In this document: positions 1-10,829 of the stretch, piece by piece
How the letters are laid out: every line of letters starts with the position of its first letter
Numbering within the stretch: the first letter of the stretch is position 1
From: Lycorma delicatula
Lineage: Eukaryota > Arthropoda > Insecta > Hemiptera > Fulgoridae
Assembly (NCBI RefSeq): GCF_047948215.1
Contig: NC_134455.1
Location: 151,138,575-151,202,574, forward strand
Direction: 5' to 3'
Length of the DNA stretch: 64,000 nt
Made by a program: the position numbers and the translations under genes
The notes under the pieces: model-generated
Told to the model about the DNA's origin: nothing
Databases searched by the model: none
Seen by the model: the letters and a program-made list of their open reading frames with translations, nothing else

Positions 1-1640
1 AAAAATATAAACATTAAGCTAGGATAAATTTACATCAAAACTGATAAGTGGCATGCAGTATTCAAACCGAAACGAAAAAATTAAGTTCCGTAAATTTCAA
101 ACACTGAAAATTCAAACTAAGGTAACTAAGCGTCCGATTTGATTTCTTCCGAATCAGTTAAAACTGATTAGGCGTAAACTGATATTAATTTAATTTTGAT
201 GCTAGTATTACGAACAATAAGCGTTAATTTCCCCTCACTTATATATTAAATTATTTAACGCTGAATGGGCAACGGATTGGGTCTCTTTTAATAAATTACA
301 ACCGGGTTCATCCGAATGTAAAACCTACTTAACTTTGCATTATAACAGCACATGATAAAATTTGTGTAATTTAATTTTCATGTATTATATTTTTGTCCAC
401 ATTTTGGAATTTTTTAAATAAAAATTAACAGTATAATTTTTTCAGTTATTGTTAATAAACAGGAAATAAAAAAATGATTACGAGTCCCTACATTATGGTA
501 TGATATCTACATACTAAGGTTATGCGAACACATCTATCTATCTTAATTATTTATTTTTTATTAAAAAGCAAGATGAAAGGTATTTCTTCACAATTTACAT
601 TATTTCTTTACAATTTATCATTATTTCTGAGACCAGGACTTTTAATCGTGAAATTTTTTTATTGTCTTGGTTTTACTTTTGTATTATACGGTTCAAAAAT
701 TGTTAAATTTATTCTTATAAAATGAGATAATATAACTCAAGGTCTTGCGTAGGCTATTGATGCAGAATTTGATACATTCATGAAAATTAAAAATGTTTAA
801 TTACGAATATGTTAAAACCAACTTTCACTCTACGACATTTTATTTATTTGATTTTTCCGTTTACATCCCATATGACCCTTTTTTTTTATCTATAACGCTA
901 TTTGTAGTTTTTTCTAACATGCTGAAATCCAATCATAAATTATTTTGATTACATATTCTTACTAATCTGACATTTATACGTATGATTTTCATATTTAATT
1001 TAACTAAGATTTATTTTTATTTTCTAATTACTTATAAAATAAGGAGTGATAATACTACTTATAAAATTGTATAATCTTTCAGGCATATTATGCTTGTAAA
1101 CTGTAAAATTATAATTTAATTCGTTCAACAGGAACACGAAACGTGATAACATTTTTAAATTATTAAATATTAAACGATGCGCTTTCAAAATAATACTTTC
1201 AAAGAACCGTTCTGAGCTGATAGTCACCTTTTTCAGTGAAGTTAGCGGTTTTATGCGTGCACTTTGCAAGAAAATGTCTCGCTTTAAAATTTCAGTTTAA
1301 AGCGCTTCACATTATCGGCTGTCATTTTTCAAGTAGCAGCCAGACGTACTTCTTGCAATGTCGAGTTCTAATAATACAAAATAAAAAAATAAAAAGAGAA
1401 GAATTTGTAAATTAAAAAATTGTCACAAGGGTGTATGTGAACGAATCCATTCAGAACGAATCCATACGAACTTGGCTCTAAAATATACGAACTATGGATC
1501 AATCTAAACGTAACTTTTCAAGAATCGTATTGAAAATGTCTCTGTATTTTATCACGAAGTCACGGATGAATTAAAAATATTAATCTTTTAAAAGATAATA
1601 ATATATTTGAAGATTTCTTAATTATTAGTGTAACACTTAA
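1..1640. other. AT-rich sequence without a recognisable gene
   Basis: Both strands are dense in stops. The short open frames (67 and 81 codons) are AT-driven and carry no domain signal. If the kinesin exon near 17 kb is real, this is probably part of its first intron (inference). Confidence 0.5.
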
Positions 1641-1644
1641 TATT

Positions 1645-1925
1645 ATTATTTAAACTGCTCCCCTCCTTGGGAGTACAGAACCTTGCATGCTCCGTTGATC
1701 TATTGTAGCGGTGAGTAAGCTAATGGCACATCTTTCCGAGCTCGACTTGTTGAAGATCGGGAGCCAGACTAAGTAGTACTTCACAGAACCGTCTGTCTCC
1801 CATGTTACGGACGGCTGGACTATAGGCGGAAGGCGACGGAATATTACCGCCCGATGATTCTACAAATGTCAGCATCACGGTACAGTTGTCTTCTGTTAAA
1901 TGCTCCCGAGAGTAAATTTAATCAG
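1645..1925. other. GC- and CpG-rich island of unknown origin
   Basis: About 280 bp is clearly richer in GC and CpG than its surroundings. On the minus strand a run of about 28 codons is open, from an ATG near 1802 to a TAG near 1720, and reads like protein (for example DRRFCEVLLSLAPDLQQVEL), but there is no splice or domain evidence. It could be the tail of a LINE, whose 3' regions are GC-rich elsewhere in this window, or an exon relic. I cannot assign it. Confidence 0.3.
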
Positions 1926-2269
1926 TTTTCTAGGGGCAACATAAGAAGTTGTAGCAGTCAGTCGCTAAAAATCATCAGAAGATAGAAATAAGATATTACA
2001 AATTAGAACACGAGATTTAAGGTGTTCTACAAGGTATATAAAAACATTTTAAAATAGATTATTTCAAAATTAGAAGACATTACGACAAAAGTACGGTATG
2101 AAAATTAATATAGGAAAAAACATTTGTTTTGTAATACATAAGTCAACGGGTTACTACACAAAGGAAGGAGAAACCGAACAAACAAAACTGTAGAGGAATT
2201 TTTATACCAGATAAAGGAGAAGATAACAAAATAGAAAATAAAATAAAAATCAGAAATTAGAAACGCATA

Positions 2270-2670
2270 CACGTTTTGTAAACTGTTTTGTCTTTAACGT
2301 ATTTGTATGGGAGTGAAACACGGGCTTTAAGAAGACGGAAAGAATAAAGAGTACAGACATTTTAAACGCGGGTATGATTTGATGGACAGAGTGAACAATA
2401 AAGAAGTACGAAGGAGAAAGAACAAGAATAGGGCCTAATCAAACAAACTCGGATTAGGAAAGCAAACTGATTGGGTCATAGCGTAAGAGAATTGCTGACT
2501 AAACCATTCTCTTGTACGGGCCGGTAGAAGATGCAAAAATAAATAAGATAAAAAATTATATATGAAAAAAATGGGATTTATCAAGAATTCAAAGATTTAG
2601 CTACAATAGAGAATACATGTAGAAATGGTGCAAGGGAACTGCCTCAAGACGGATAACCTAATAATTAGGA
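2270..2670 (+). pseudogene. degenerate LINE reverse-transcriptase C-terminal tail
   Basis: Broken plus-strand frames contain YGSETRALRRRK, then NWLGHS in another frame, then an EFKDLA-like stretch. This order matches the C-terminal tail of RTE/BovB-like LINE ORF2 proteins, where a YGSETW-type motif is followed by an RR..R..GHILR-type motif. Several frameshifts and stops separate the pieces. The RT palm is absent, so this is an old 5'-truncated fragment. The two RTE copies elsewhere in the window keep the same motif order, which supports the call, but the identity is too low for a firm family name. Confidence 0.45.
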
Positions 2671-3044
2671 TTAGGATTTTCTAAAACTGTAAAATTTTTA
2701 AGATGAATTTAACGTGTTCATTGTTACACGGAACATTTATCTCTAGATATTTTTAGCATCCTCGGAAACTTTTCCAAATTTACTGAAAATTATTTATTTA
2801 TAAAAAATACTAATTGTAAATTTCTGAATTGCATATCTAAATTATATCTGTGGTGTAGAATTTATCTGCATAAATTTTAAACCCCTGCAGATAATTTTAA
2901 CAGATTATTCCGATAAAAATGAACTACCTCAGTTTAGAATTTTCAGATTATCGACAATTTACAAGTATTGTCGGAGAGGCTTCATGGAAAGTAGAGCAAT
3001 ATCGCATCGCCTTCTTATATATACATACATATAGGGTCTCATGA

Positions 3045-3504
3045 AAAAACTGAGTTTTCAGGACATGTTCTACTGCTAAAAATAATGAAAAAAGTTCATA
3101 TAAACATAGATCTGGAAAATCTGTTTTCGAGTTACAGCTAGCAAAAGATTTCGGCCCGATTTCAGATCTTCATAAAAAGAACTGTAATTTTTGGACCGAA
3201 ACCAAGAAGTAAAGTTTGTGGTTTCTTAAGTAAACTGAGCTTGGAAATAGGATAAAATAGATCCCAGAACTGTTACTCTGGTAGTTTTTAAGATTTCCAA
3301 CGTAAAATACAAAATTTGGTGTCGAAAAACAATTTTTTTCCCCTAGAGCTGTACTACAATAGCTTTGTTAAATTACTAATAAATGCAAAACAGTTAGTAA
3401 TAAAATACGTAGAAAATTTAATTCTGAGAAAATTAACATAAATACATCCGATAAAAAGTATAAAAACTTTTAAAATCGGTTTTATTTTGAAGCAAAACAG
3501 ACAA
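3045..3504 (+). repeat. left inverted-repeat arm of the 3.0-5.1 kb element
   Basis: This arm aligns with the reverse complement of 4555-5075 with many small indels. The inner edge is marked by the shared CAAAACAGAC. A related outer segment recurs at about 58395-58530, so this is a family rather than a chance palindrome. Confidence 0.7.
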
Positions 3505-3599
3505 TGAATAATCAATTTTAAACATTCTTAGGTGTATCAGCATTTAAGAACAAAAGAGTAATTTCCAACGTCTCATATTGTGTAAATCATATTGTGTGA

Positions 3600-4441
3600 A
3601 CCCCATGTAAATCATCGTGTTAATGATGAACATAGTGTGATTCAGCAAATTCAGCGTAGCCCGGGCACTTTCACAAGGCGATGTCGCACTGATCTGTCAA
3701 AAAACAAAGTGTGGCGGATCCTACGGAAAGAAAATCTTTATCCTTTCCGCCCGCAGACGGTATAAAATTTACGGCCAACAAATTATTCCCGACGGTTAAA
3801 CTTCTGCCATTGGTTTCTAGACAACGCCGGTAAGGTAAATTCAAATTTACCTACTAATGAAGTCAATTTTATGAGAAACGGAATCTTCAATTCTAAATAT
3901 AATCGCTTATGGAGAAAAGAAAATCCACACGGTACTGTAGAAACTAGTTTCCAACATAGATTTTACATTAAGGATTGGTGTGGCAATATTTATGACAAAA
4001 TCTGCTTTTAAGGAAAAACCTTACGGAAGAACCATACATTCTTGAAAAATAATTTGCCGGCTCTTTTGGAGGATGTACCTTTTCAAACTAGATCGTAAAT
4101 GATTTTACAGGAAGATGATGCAACGCCAAATTTTTCTTCAGTGGCTAGAAATCACGTGAATGCTAATTTTTTAAACTGAATTGGACGTTGTGGAACAATT
4201 TACTGGCCACCACGATCACATGACTTAACGCCACTGGATTACTTCATTTGGGGCCATACGAAAACGATAGTATACCATAAAAAAGTTAACACTAAAGAAG
4301 AGTTACTCATTAAAATACGAAATGCTATTTTAATTTATACAAAAGCATCCTGAGATGATACGGAAAGCCACCGGAAATATTTTACGTCGGGCAGAGTGCT
4401 GTATGCATTGTGAAGGAGAGAATTTCGAACAATTACTGTAA
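3600..4441 (+). pseudogene. mariner-like DDE transposase, broken
   Basis: Translated pieces in several frames follow the order of an insect Tc1/mariner-superfamily transposase. A helix-turn-helix part comes first (DLSKNKVWRILRKENLYPFR near 3690-3750). A block with the second catalytic Asp context follows (QEDDATPNFSSVARNH near 4108-4155), then the WPPRSHDLTPLDYFIWGH signature near 4200-4255, with the last Asp in its TPLDYF part, and a C-terminus ending EGENFEQLL before TAA at 4439-4441. The usual family form has SPDLTPLD; here S-H-D replaces S-P-D. An in-frame TGA lies just before the WPPRS block, and several frameshifts break the N-terminal half. It is certainly inactive. It sits centrally between the inverted arms, as the transposase should. 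Confidence 0.75.
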
Positions 4442-4554
4442 CTGAGGTTTGTTATTCATTCTGTTAAAATTTATTATTTCATGTTTTATTTTTTTTTGTT
4501 TTTACTAAATTAAGAATAATATTTATAAAACACAGAAAGTATAATAGGATTTTC

Positions 4555-5075
4555 TGTCTGTTTTGCTTAAATAAAAAACCGACTTTTAAAAGTTTTTATT
4601 TACTTTTTATTGTTGTATTTACATTAATTTTGTAGAATTAAACTCTGAACAAGTTTTTTTTTGCTAAATCTTCGGTATTTATGTCATTTAACACAGATGT
4701 TTATTACAAATCTAAAAAAAGTTGTTTTTCGAATCGAAGTTAGTGTTTTACGTCGGATATTTTTAAAACTACTACAGTTATAGTTCTAGGACCTGATAAA
4801 TCCTATTTCCCAGCTCAAATTACATAAGAAATCGTCAAATTTACTCCTTAATTTGGATCCCAAAATCACAGTAGAGCTTCATTTTATTAAAAGAGCTGAA
4901 ATCCGGACGAAATCTTTCACTATCCGCAACTCGAAAACAAAGCGTTTTCAAACCTACGTTTATGTGAACTTTATTCATCACAACTAGAAATTGGTATAAA
5001 AGAAGTGCTACTGCTTTATGAGTGGACACATACAAACTCACAGACTCTTCAGTAAAATATTAAGGGAGATCTCAG
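4555..5075 (-). repeat. right inverted-repeat arm of the 3.0-5.1 kb element
   Basis: This is the reverse complement of the left arm. It includes an open stretch on the minus strand (66 codons) that is simply TIR sequence and should not be read as a gene. Confidence 0.7.
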
Positions 5076-5089
5076 GTCAACTGGAACTA

Positions 5090-6660
5090 CTTATGAATCC
5101 ATCTTTGTAAGGCGAAATTATACAGCGGTATTCCTTACTTCTCTAATAATAGACACATGCTAGTATTTAAAGGTAACAACAATATTTTCGTATTTTGAAT
5201 ATTAAAGAGTACACTTAAACACCAAAAAAAATATTTTTTTGAGCGGTATGTTTGTTAAGTCTGTAACTCCAGAATGGCTAAAGTGATTTTCATTAAATAA
5301 ATATTAGATGAATAATCTGAAATATATAGATTATGAAAAAATAACAATATAAAAAGGAAAGAAAAATTGTTTTAAGTATTATTTAATATTTATGAAACTC
5401 CCATAGCTATTTCCGCTGTAGAGAATCTCGCCATTAGAGGTAATTCAGTCTTCTGTTTCGAATAAAAATTGCGTACTCTTTCAAGAAATGTATTTTGTAA
5501 ATGATCAATTGGAATGTGCAGTTTTTTCACCTCATAATCATTTAGTTTATTAACTAAATATTTCATTACTTTTTAACGAATTAAAAAACTATTAAACATG
5601 TTTTAAATGACTAAATAAAGAGAAAGATTCAGTTTATTTAGTTTATTATTATTCAACCTACATATTTACTTTAATTAAAAGCAAATCAATTATACAATTC
5701 GACGAATGAATTTTTTTTAAATACGCTATAACATTTGATTTTTATGAAACTTCAAATAAAATAAAAGCAAGAGTACTCAATTTGATTTGCATTTCTACTT
5801 TTTATTTCTCATTAATCATCGTTAAGTAACTCTTCACGGAATTAATCGTTGTCAATGACTATTTAATCCTTTTTTAATTTGCGTAACAAGGTCTGGTGAT
5901 CCAACAGCAACTCTTTTTCAGATAACTCAATTGGAAAATCTTTTAAATAGGTACATTGCACATATAGACAGTTTGAAGGTAATTTTCATCTTATTGTTCT
6001 CATAACTGCTTAACTTTCAACTGCTATACTTCAATGAAATTTATCTTGGTGAGATTCTGACATTAAAAGTATTTTTTGAGCAAAAATGTATAACTTCGGG
6101 AAAAAATACATATTCCCGCATTCTAGAGAGATTTATCTCTCGCACACAGTAGCAGTCTTTTACTTCCTTTCACTGCATTTATTTATTTTTAATTTTATCC
6201 TCGTCTTTTCTCGTTTCGGCTTCTTATAACGGCCAATTTTTTGTAAGACAACTCAAATTTTATTAAAATAAGCAACCTTAAATAGAATAAATTAAAAAAA
6301 TAACAATGAATTTAACTTTAACAAAAAGGAATAGCAAGTTTTTTTTAAATTGGGTGTAGACTTCAAAAAGTCCAAATTTAAAGGATTATAAAAATTATTT
6401 TCTTATCTTTTGAAAAGATTTTTTCTGTCTGTTTTTAAACTTTAATGTATTTTCTATTATTCATATCAAGCTTTATTTACGATCAAATGCAATGATTTTA
6501 ATGATTCTTTTTTTACTTTCCCCATTATCATAGCAAAAGAAAAAGGATAGTAATGAATAACATTTTGGGTAAGAAGTTATTTTTGAATTTCTCGACGTTT
6601 GGAAATCTTCAGATTCCAAAACTGCAATAAAAAATTCTACGGCGCAATTATGTAGTAGTA
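5090..6660. other. AT-rich sequence without a recognisable gene
   Basis: No protein domain, splice-framed exon or repeat family could be recognised. The sequence consists mostly of A and T homopolymer-rich runs. Confidence 0.5.
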
Positions 6661-6665
6661 TGAAA

Positions 6666-6722
6666 CAGTGTGTATGTGTGTATGTGCGTGTGCGCGCGCG
6701 CGCCTGTGTGCGTGAGAGAGAG
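6666..6722. repeat. compound (GT)n/(GC)n/(GA)n microsatellite
   Basis: A run of alternating GT, then GC, then GT and GA dinucleotides. The purine-pyrimidine alternation could adopt Z-DNA (general knowledge). The open frames across it on both strands are repeat artefacts. Confidence 0.9.
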
Positions 6723-6724
6723 GG

Positions 6725-7585
6725 GCCGACTATTCTAATAAATATCTCTGGAAACACGGAATGTATGATCATGAAATTTGATACGGTAACTTGCGTAAAA
6801 GTGGCGATCGGTTACTTGACGATAGATAATCGATGTTTATTATTTTTTATGACTATAAATAAAATTTAAACCAAATTGTTTCTGTTGTAATACTACAAAT
6901 TTTTTTCATTTATATAAAAATATAATGTGGATTATTCTGTTTGCAGGCAAGTGTTGCCGTGCAAATCCACAACTCATCAACCAAAATCATGACTAGACGA
7001 TGAAAATCAGAATTAAAAAACCCTGCATTAAATTCCAAATATAAAAAGTAAAAGAAGTAATAGAATGCGCCAACTACCTTATTGTAACTATACACGAAGA
7101 ATGGATGATGCAAAAAGAAAGAGAAAGTTCAACTTTTACTTTCAGATGACACATGTCTGCAACTCAATCTGCGCAGATTATATTTATGATTTCGCCTAAC
7201 TTATCTTTACAAGCAAATTTTTTTATAAGCGATTCTCAAAAATAGAAACTTGAGCTCTATAGATGGTATTATGAAAAGAAGAAATTTTCGTTAATACTTA
7301 TAAAAGTAAAAATTATTGACGATTAATTTTTCGGATAAATTTAATCAGTATTTTTAGAGCTTCTAATCGAAAGTCTTTGAAAAATTTCATCCTGAGTAAA
7401 AAATCAGTGCCTATCAGCAATCAAATTGCAGAACTTCAATCGGCGAAGAATAAAATTGCCTGGCGATCTGCCGCAAAGGTAGAATCGCAACTCTGATAAA
7501 TATCGACATAAAACTAAAGAAATTCTTTGTTCAGGACATCAAAATTAATTGCTTCAGAAAAGAAGCCCGAACCGGTAGTTCTGTT
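6725..7585. other. no recognisable gene
   Basis: AT-rich sequence with short open frames on both strands but no domain or repeat match by eye. Confidence 0.5.
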
Positions 7586-7587
7586 AT

Positions 7588-7791
7588 AATTTAGCCGGCA
7601 TAAAGGGAGTGGTGTTAAAAGTCGGGTAACTTTTTTTAATCTCCGGGTCCACCGTTCGGTATTGCTTCAGAGGATGAGAAGAATGATTTGTATGGTATGT
7701 GAAAATGCCATGTCTGTCCGGGATTCGAACCCGGAAACTCCAGATGAAAGGTCGAGACACTACCACTCGCGCCATGGAGGCCGGCTAATTT
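7588..7791 (-). mobile_element. tRNA-derived SINE, family A, copy 1
   Basis: Read on the minus strand, the element starts GCCGGCCTCCATGGCG and carries a tRNA-like RNA polymerase III promoter: an A box (GGCGCGAGTGGTAGTG) and a perfect B box (GGTTCGAATCC) about 40 bp later. A non-tRNA body follows with CATTCTTCTCATCCTCTGAA and GCAATACCGAACGGTGG. A second, more decayed copy lies near 63.4 kb in plus orientation. A 12-bp near-perfect inverted repeat (AATTTAGCCGGC / GCCGGCTAATTT) bounds this copy. It is not a functional tRNA, because the acceptor and anticodon arms do not fold as a cloverleaf. Confidence 0.85.
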
Positions 7792-7799
7792 CTAAACCT

Positions 7800-8270
7800 A
7801 AGAATAAGTGAATTTCACAAGAGAGTTGGCAGGTCAATCCTGAAATTCGGTTATCAGGATCACCTATTTTTTATAAATACCTGATAAAAAAACTTTACAA
7901 GATAATTTATTTAAAAATAGTATTTAGAAAAAAAACTGTTACTTTAGCTCTTCGCAAAGATAATTGAAATGTTACATTTTTGAACATTTTAAAATTAATG
8001 AAGAAAAAATTAAAAATATTATTTTAATTATTAATGCTGTTCAAAGTAACAAAAACACGATGAATCCGATGAAATAAACGTGATGATACCGAAAGAACGA
8101 GAAAAAATTTAGTAGATTGTTTCGCCAAATTTTGAGCGACGAGAGATCGTAAACGACATACAAGATGATGATGCCAACAAGAAACCCCGAAACACGAACG
8201 CTCGCTCGTCTATTGCTACCAGCTGGTCAAAGCGACAAGAATGTGATTCTCTCAGTTTTAAAAGATTATG
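7800..8270. other. no recognisable gene; left flank of the DUF7869-like element
   Basis: The left terminus of the adjacent transposon must lie somewhere in or near this stretch. I could not find a matching inverted repeat on the right side to fix it. Confidence 0.4.
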
Positions 8271-8278
8271 AGTCGTTT

Positions 8279-8477
8279 AGTTTCATAACCAGACACATCA
8301 CTTTTTTTCGAAATTCGGATTTTTACAGTTTTAGTATCTCTATAACATTTTACATCATATGTGAAAATCATTTTTTTCAAACGTAGACACATCGCTTTGT
8401 AAAGAGGCTTTAAAATATATGTTTAGTTTCATAACCAGACTAGTATCAGCTGCTTTTTTTCAAAACCAGACACATCC
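8279..8477 (+). repeat. upstream subterminal repeat cluster (4 copies)
   Basis: Copies start at 8279 (AGTTTCATAACCAGACACAT), 8372 (a diverged TCAAACGTAGACACATCGC), 8424 (AGTTTCATAACCAGACTAGT) and 8454 (TTTTTTTCAAAACCAGACAC). The shared core is TCAWAACCAGACACATC. Spacing between copies is irregular. Confidence 0.85.
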
Positions 8478-8568
8478 ATCCACAGTGCTGCCCTCTACAA
8501 CAGTTGTGAATTAGTTTTCGGTAAAGCTCTTGTTTTTGCTAGTCAGTTACAGTTAGTCACAGATTAAA

Positions 8569-9569
8569 AGCCAAAGCGATTTATTCATTTTTAAAAGAAA
8601 AACATTCTGACCTATTGACAGTAACATTTGATATGAAAAAAAATCAAGTGCTACCGAAGGTCCCAGACCAAAGCGCTTATTATTCACAACTTTACAATTA
8701 CAATCTCACTGTAGTTTTGGGTGATTCAAAAAGCAGACAAACTAACAGAAATGCATTTTATCTATCAGTGGAACGAAAGTGAACATGAAAAAAGCTTTAC
8801 TGAAATATGTTCAGCTGTATGCCATTGTCTTTCACTCATTGAAATTCCGGAGTACATCAAAGTTGTCCGCCTTGCGTCAGATGGGTGTGGCGGCGAAAAT
8901 AAAAATCATTTTATGATGGGAATGCTTAGTGCCTGGTTATAAAATAATGCTCCAAAAAATATTAAATTAATTGAATATATTTTTCCTACGGTTGGACATT
9001 CGTTCCTACCACCGAATAGAATTTTCGGACGAATTGAAAATGTAATTAAAAAATTCAGCATTATTTTAGACCCAATCGAGTACACAAATATTTTTTCCCT
9101 CTTTGGAACTGTAATACCTTTACACGATAAGGTTTTTGATTGGAAGCAGTCCGTCTCTGAAGTAATGCGCCCTCCTGGTCAGTGGCATTGTAAATTTAAT
9201 CCTTCGAAACGGTTTTTTTTTTTCAAACTTAATCGTAAGAGAGATAATGTCCTCATAAAAGGTGAAGTTCATTATAAAACAGAAGAAGGACTGTACAAAA
9301 GTGTGTATAAACGTTCAAAAACATTTAAAGACATTGTATTTCCAAAGATAATACCAGCTGGTAAGGCCGTACCACAAGTAAAATTAGATGATTTTAAGAA
9401 ATTGCTAGCAAAACACTTCGGTGAATCCTGGGTTGATTTAAATTCTTTAAAGTATTATAAGAATGTTATAGAAAATCAAACTAACAATTTGCAGGAAGAT
9501 TATGTCGAGGACGAAATTATTTATTCATGTGATAATTTTAATTGTGAGGTGGATGAATTAATTGTTTAA
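8569..9569 (+). pseudogene. DUF7869-like transposase-derived protein, disrupted
   Basis: An upstream frame reads FDMKKNQVLPKVPDQSAYYS and YNLTVVLGDS. After a frameshift near 8730 the main frame gives the diagnostic RLASDGCGGENKNHFMMGML (near 8868-8930). A TAA at 8940-8942 interrupts it, then the same frame stays open for more than 200 codons, with FPTVGHSFLPPNRIFGRIE near 8980-9036, to the stop at 9567-9569. The S-D-G-C-G-G-x-N-K-N and GHSF/xxNRxFGxIE pairing is characteristic of DUF7869-type proteins, recalled as DDE transposase-like domains of unclassified transposons. The conserved Asp of SDGCGG and the D-free GHSFLPPNR block are visible. The N-terminal zinc-binding part usually expected is missing. 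One stop and one frameshift make it a pseudogene, but decay is modest. Confidence 0.65.
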
Positions 9570-9772
9570 CTTTTTTTTATAATAATTGGAATCTTAATGA
9601 AAAACACTTTCTTTTATAATACTTATATTGTATTTTTTAAGCTTTTCAAAAACGACTTATTCATGATAATATATTTAAGATATTTTAGTTAAAATTTTTC
9701 ACTTTTCTGTAATGTTTTATAATCTTTTCAATGGTAATAATATTACAACATTTTCTTTTGTGAACAGTGTTT

Positions 9773-9853
9773 TAAGTTCATAACCAGACAAGTCCAGATA
9801 TTAAGTTTCATAACCAGACATATCAATTATTTCGGTTCAAAACCAGACACGTC
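9773..9853 (+). repeat. downstream subterminal repeat cluster (3 copies)
   Basis: Copies start at 9773 (AAGTTCATAACCAGACAAGT), 9803 (AAGTTTCATAACCAGACATA) and 9834 (GGTTCAAAACCAGACACGTC). They are spaced about 30 bp apart and directly repeat the upstream cluster. Confidence 0.85.
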
Positions 9854-9859
9854 AAACAC

Positions 9860-10790
9860 AAAATTTCAATTTTCTGGAAAAATAATTATAATTCTTTCCT
9901 TAAAATTTAGCCAAATAATAGTGATCACAAGACTCAATAAGGTAACATATTTCCAAATTTTGAGTTTGTAAGATAATGGAAAAAAATGTTTTTTGTGATT
10001 CCTGAAAAATTTTCCTATTGTGATTTTCCTTAAATATTATTCAGTACTATCAAAAATTTTATTAAAATAATCGTGTTTCTTTCTTAATCTATTCGAATTT
10101 GAAACTTTTTTTATTTTTATAAATGTGTATAATTTTTTCGGAAATCCACTGTATATACAATATATATATATATATATAAAACTGATTATATATTATATAT
10201 ATTTCCTAATTTAAAAATTAGAATCCACTTCAGATATCAGATTAATTTGTCTACAATAATGTAACATAAGAATTGTAACAATATTAAATTAATTTTGTTA
10301 AAGTTAAAAAAAAAAGAATAAGAAATTTTAGCGACAAATTTTCATATAATATAATTAATATTTATGAATACGACAATATAATTTGTTATTTAATGATTGT
10401 ATTAAGATTTCAGAGTGTAGCTGTTCATCTATAGCCCGTTTCAGCACGTAAAGATCACTAGCACAACGTGCAGAACCGGATTACCGTTTATGGCACTTGC
10501 AGCAACGACAAAGAACAATTTTTACCCGCACTCTTCCAGCGAATCACGATAGTAACTAAACCGCAAACGAGTGAAACAGCGATCACCGATGTGGTCTCAC
10601 ATAATATAAGTTTCCTCACAAACAGCCTACCGAAATGTCAAGAACGAAAAATCTTGCTATAAAAAAAAGTCACTCGAGTCTCCAATAGGCTGTTAACTCG
10701 AATCAATACGCTTTGGCTGATCATATCTGCCGATTTTTTTTACATCACTTCATTTTTCGTCAAACACGAATAATTTTTTTTCACAGCTAG
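9860..10790. other. no recognisable gene; short (TA)n tract near 10156
   Basis: AT-rich, with a (TA)n microsatellite at about 10156-10178. A 64-codon open frame near 10468-10662 has more balanced composition than its surroundings, but no recognisable domain or splice context. Confidence 0.45.
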
Positions 10791-10795
10791 TGGGG

Positions 10796-10821
10796 TTCCG
10801 CTTCACTACAGTGAAGCGGAA
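10796..10821. repeat. perfect 12-bp-stem palindrome
   Basis: TTCCGCTTCACT, two spacer bases, then the exact reverse complement AGTGAAGCGGAA. Its GC content contrasts with the AT-rich flanks. No associated gene was found. Confidence 0.9.
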
Positions 10822-10829
10822 ATTTTGCA

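Larger units (their letters stand above)
3040..5085 (+). mobile_element. mariner-like DNA transposon with about 0.5-kb inverted repeats (relic)
   Basis: Two arms of roughly 450-520 bp are inverted copies of each other and flank a broken Tc1/mariner-superfamily transposase. Matching blocks include TTTTCGAGTTRCRG, GGAAATAGGATWWA and AACTTTTAAAA followed by TCGGTTTT. Such long terminal repeats are unusual for mariner elements, which normally have TIRs of about 30 bp, but some insect elements of this superfamily carry them (recalled knowledge). The outer ends are blurred, so the limits are approximate. No clear TA target duplication was found. Confidence 0.7.
8279..9853 (+). mobile_element. DUF7869-like DDE transposon with subterminal direct repeats
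   Basis: A decayed transposase-like gene is bracketed by seven copies of a motif of about 20 bp, consensus (A/G)GTTTCAWAACCAGACACATC. Four lie upstream (8279, 8372, 8424, 8454) and three downstream (9773, 9803, 9834), all in the same orientation. Repeated subterminal motifs are typical transposase-binding sites in several DNA transposon classes (established for hAT, CACTA and P elements), which supports reading this as one mobile unit. The true ends and target duplication were not found, so the stated limits cover only the repeat-bounded core. Confidence 0.6.

Noticed and set aside
3600..4441. A functional host gene derived from a transposase (domestication)
   Set aside because: Multiple stops and frameshifts and an intact pair of inverted arms indicate an ordinary dead transposon.
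4841..5041. 66-codon minus-strand frame
   Set aside because: Lies inside the right inverted arm of the 3.0-5.1 kb element.
6473..6869. Overlapping open frames of 99 and 69 codons on opposite strands
   Set aside because: Both cross a (GT)n/(GC)n microsatellite, which keeps frames open artificially.
7716..7791. A tRNA gene on the minus strand, suggested by perfect A and B boxes
   Set aside because: No cloverleaf can be drawn and a SINE body follows. A second copy of the same unit occurs near 63.4 kb.
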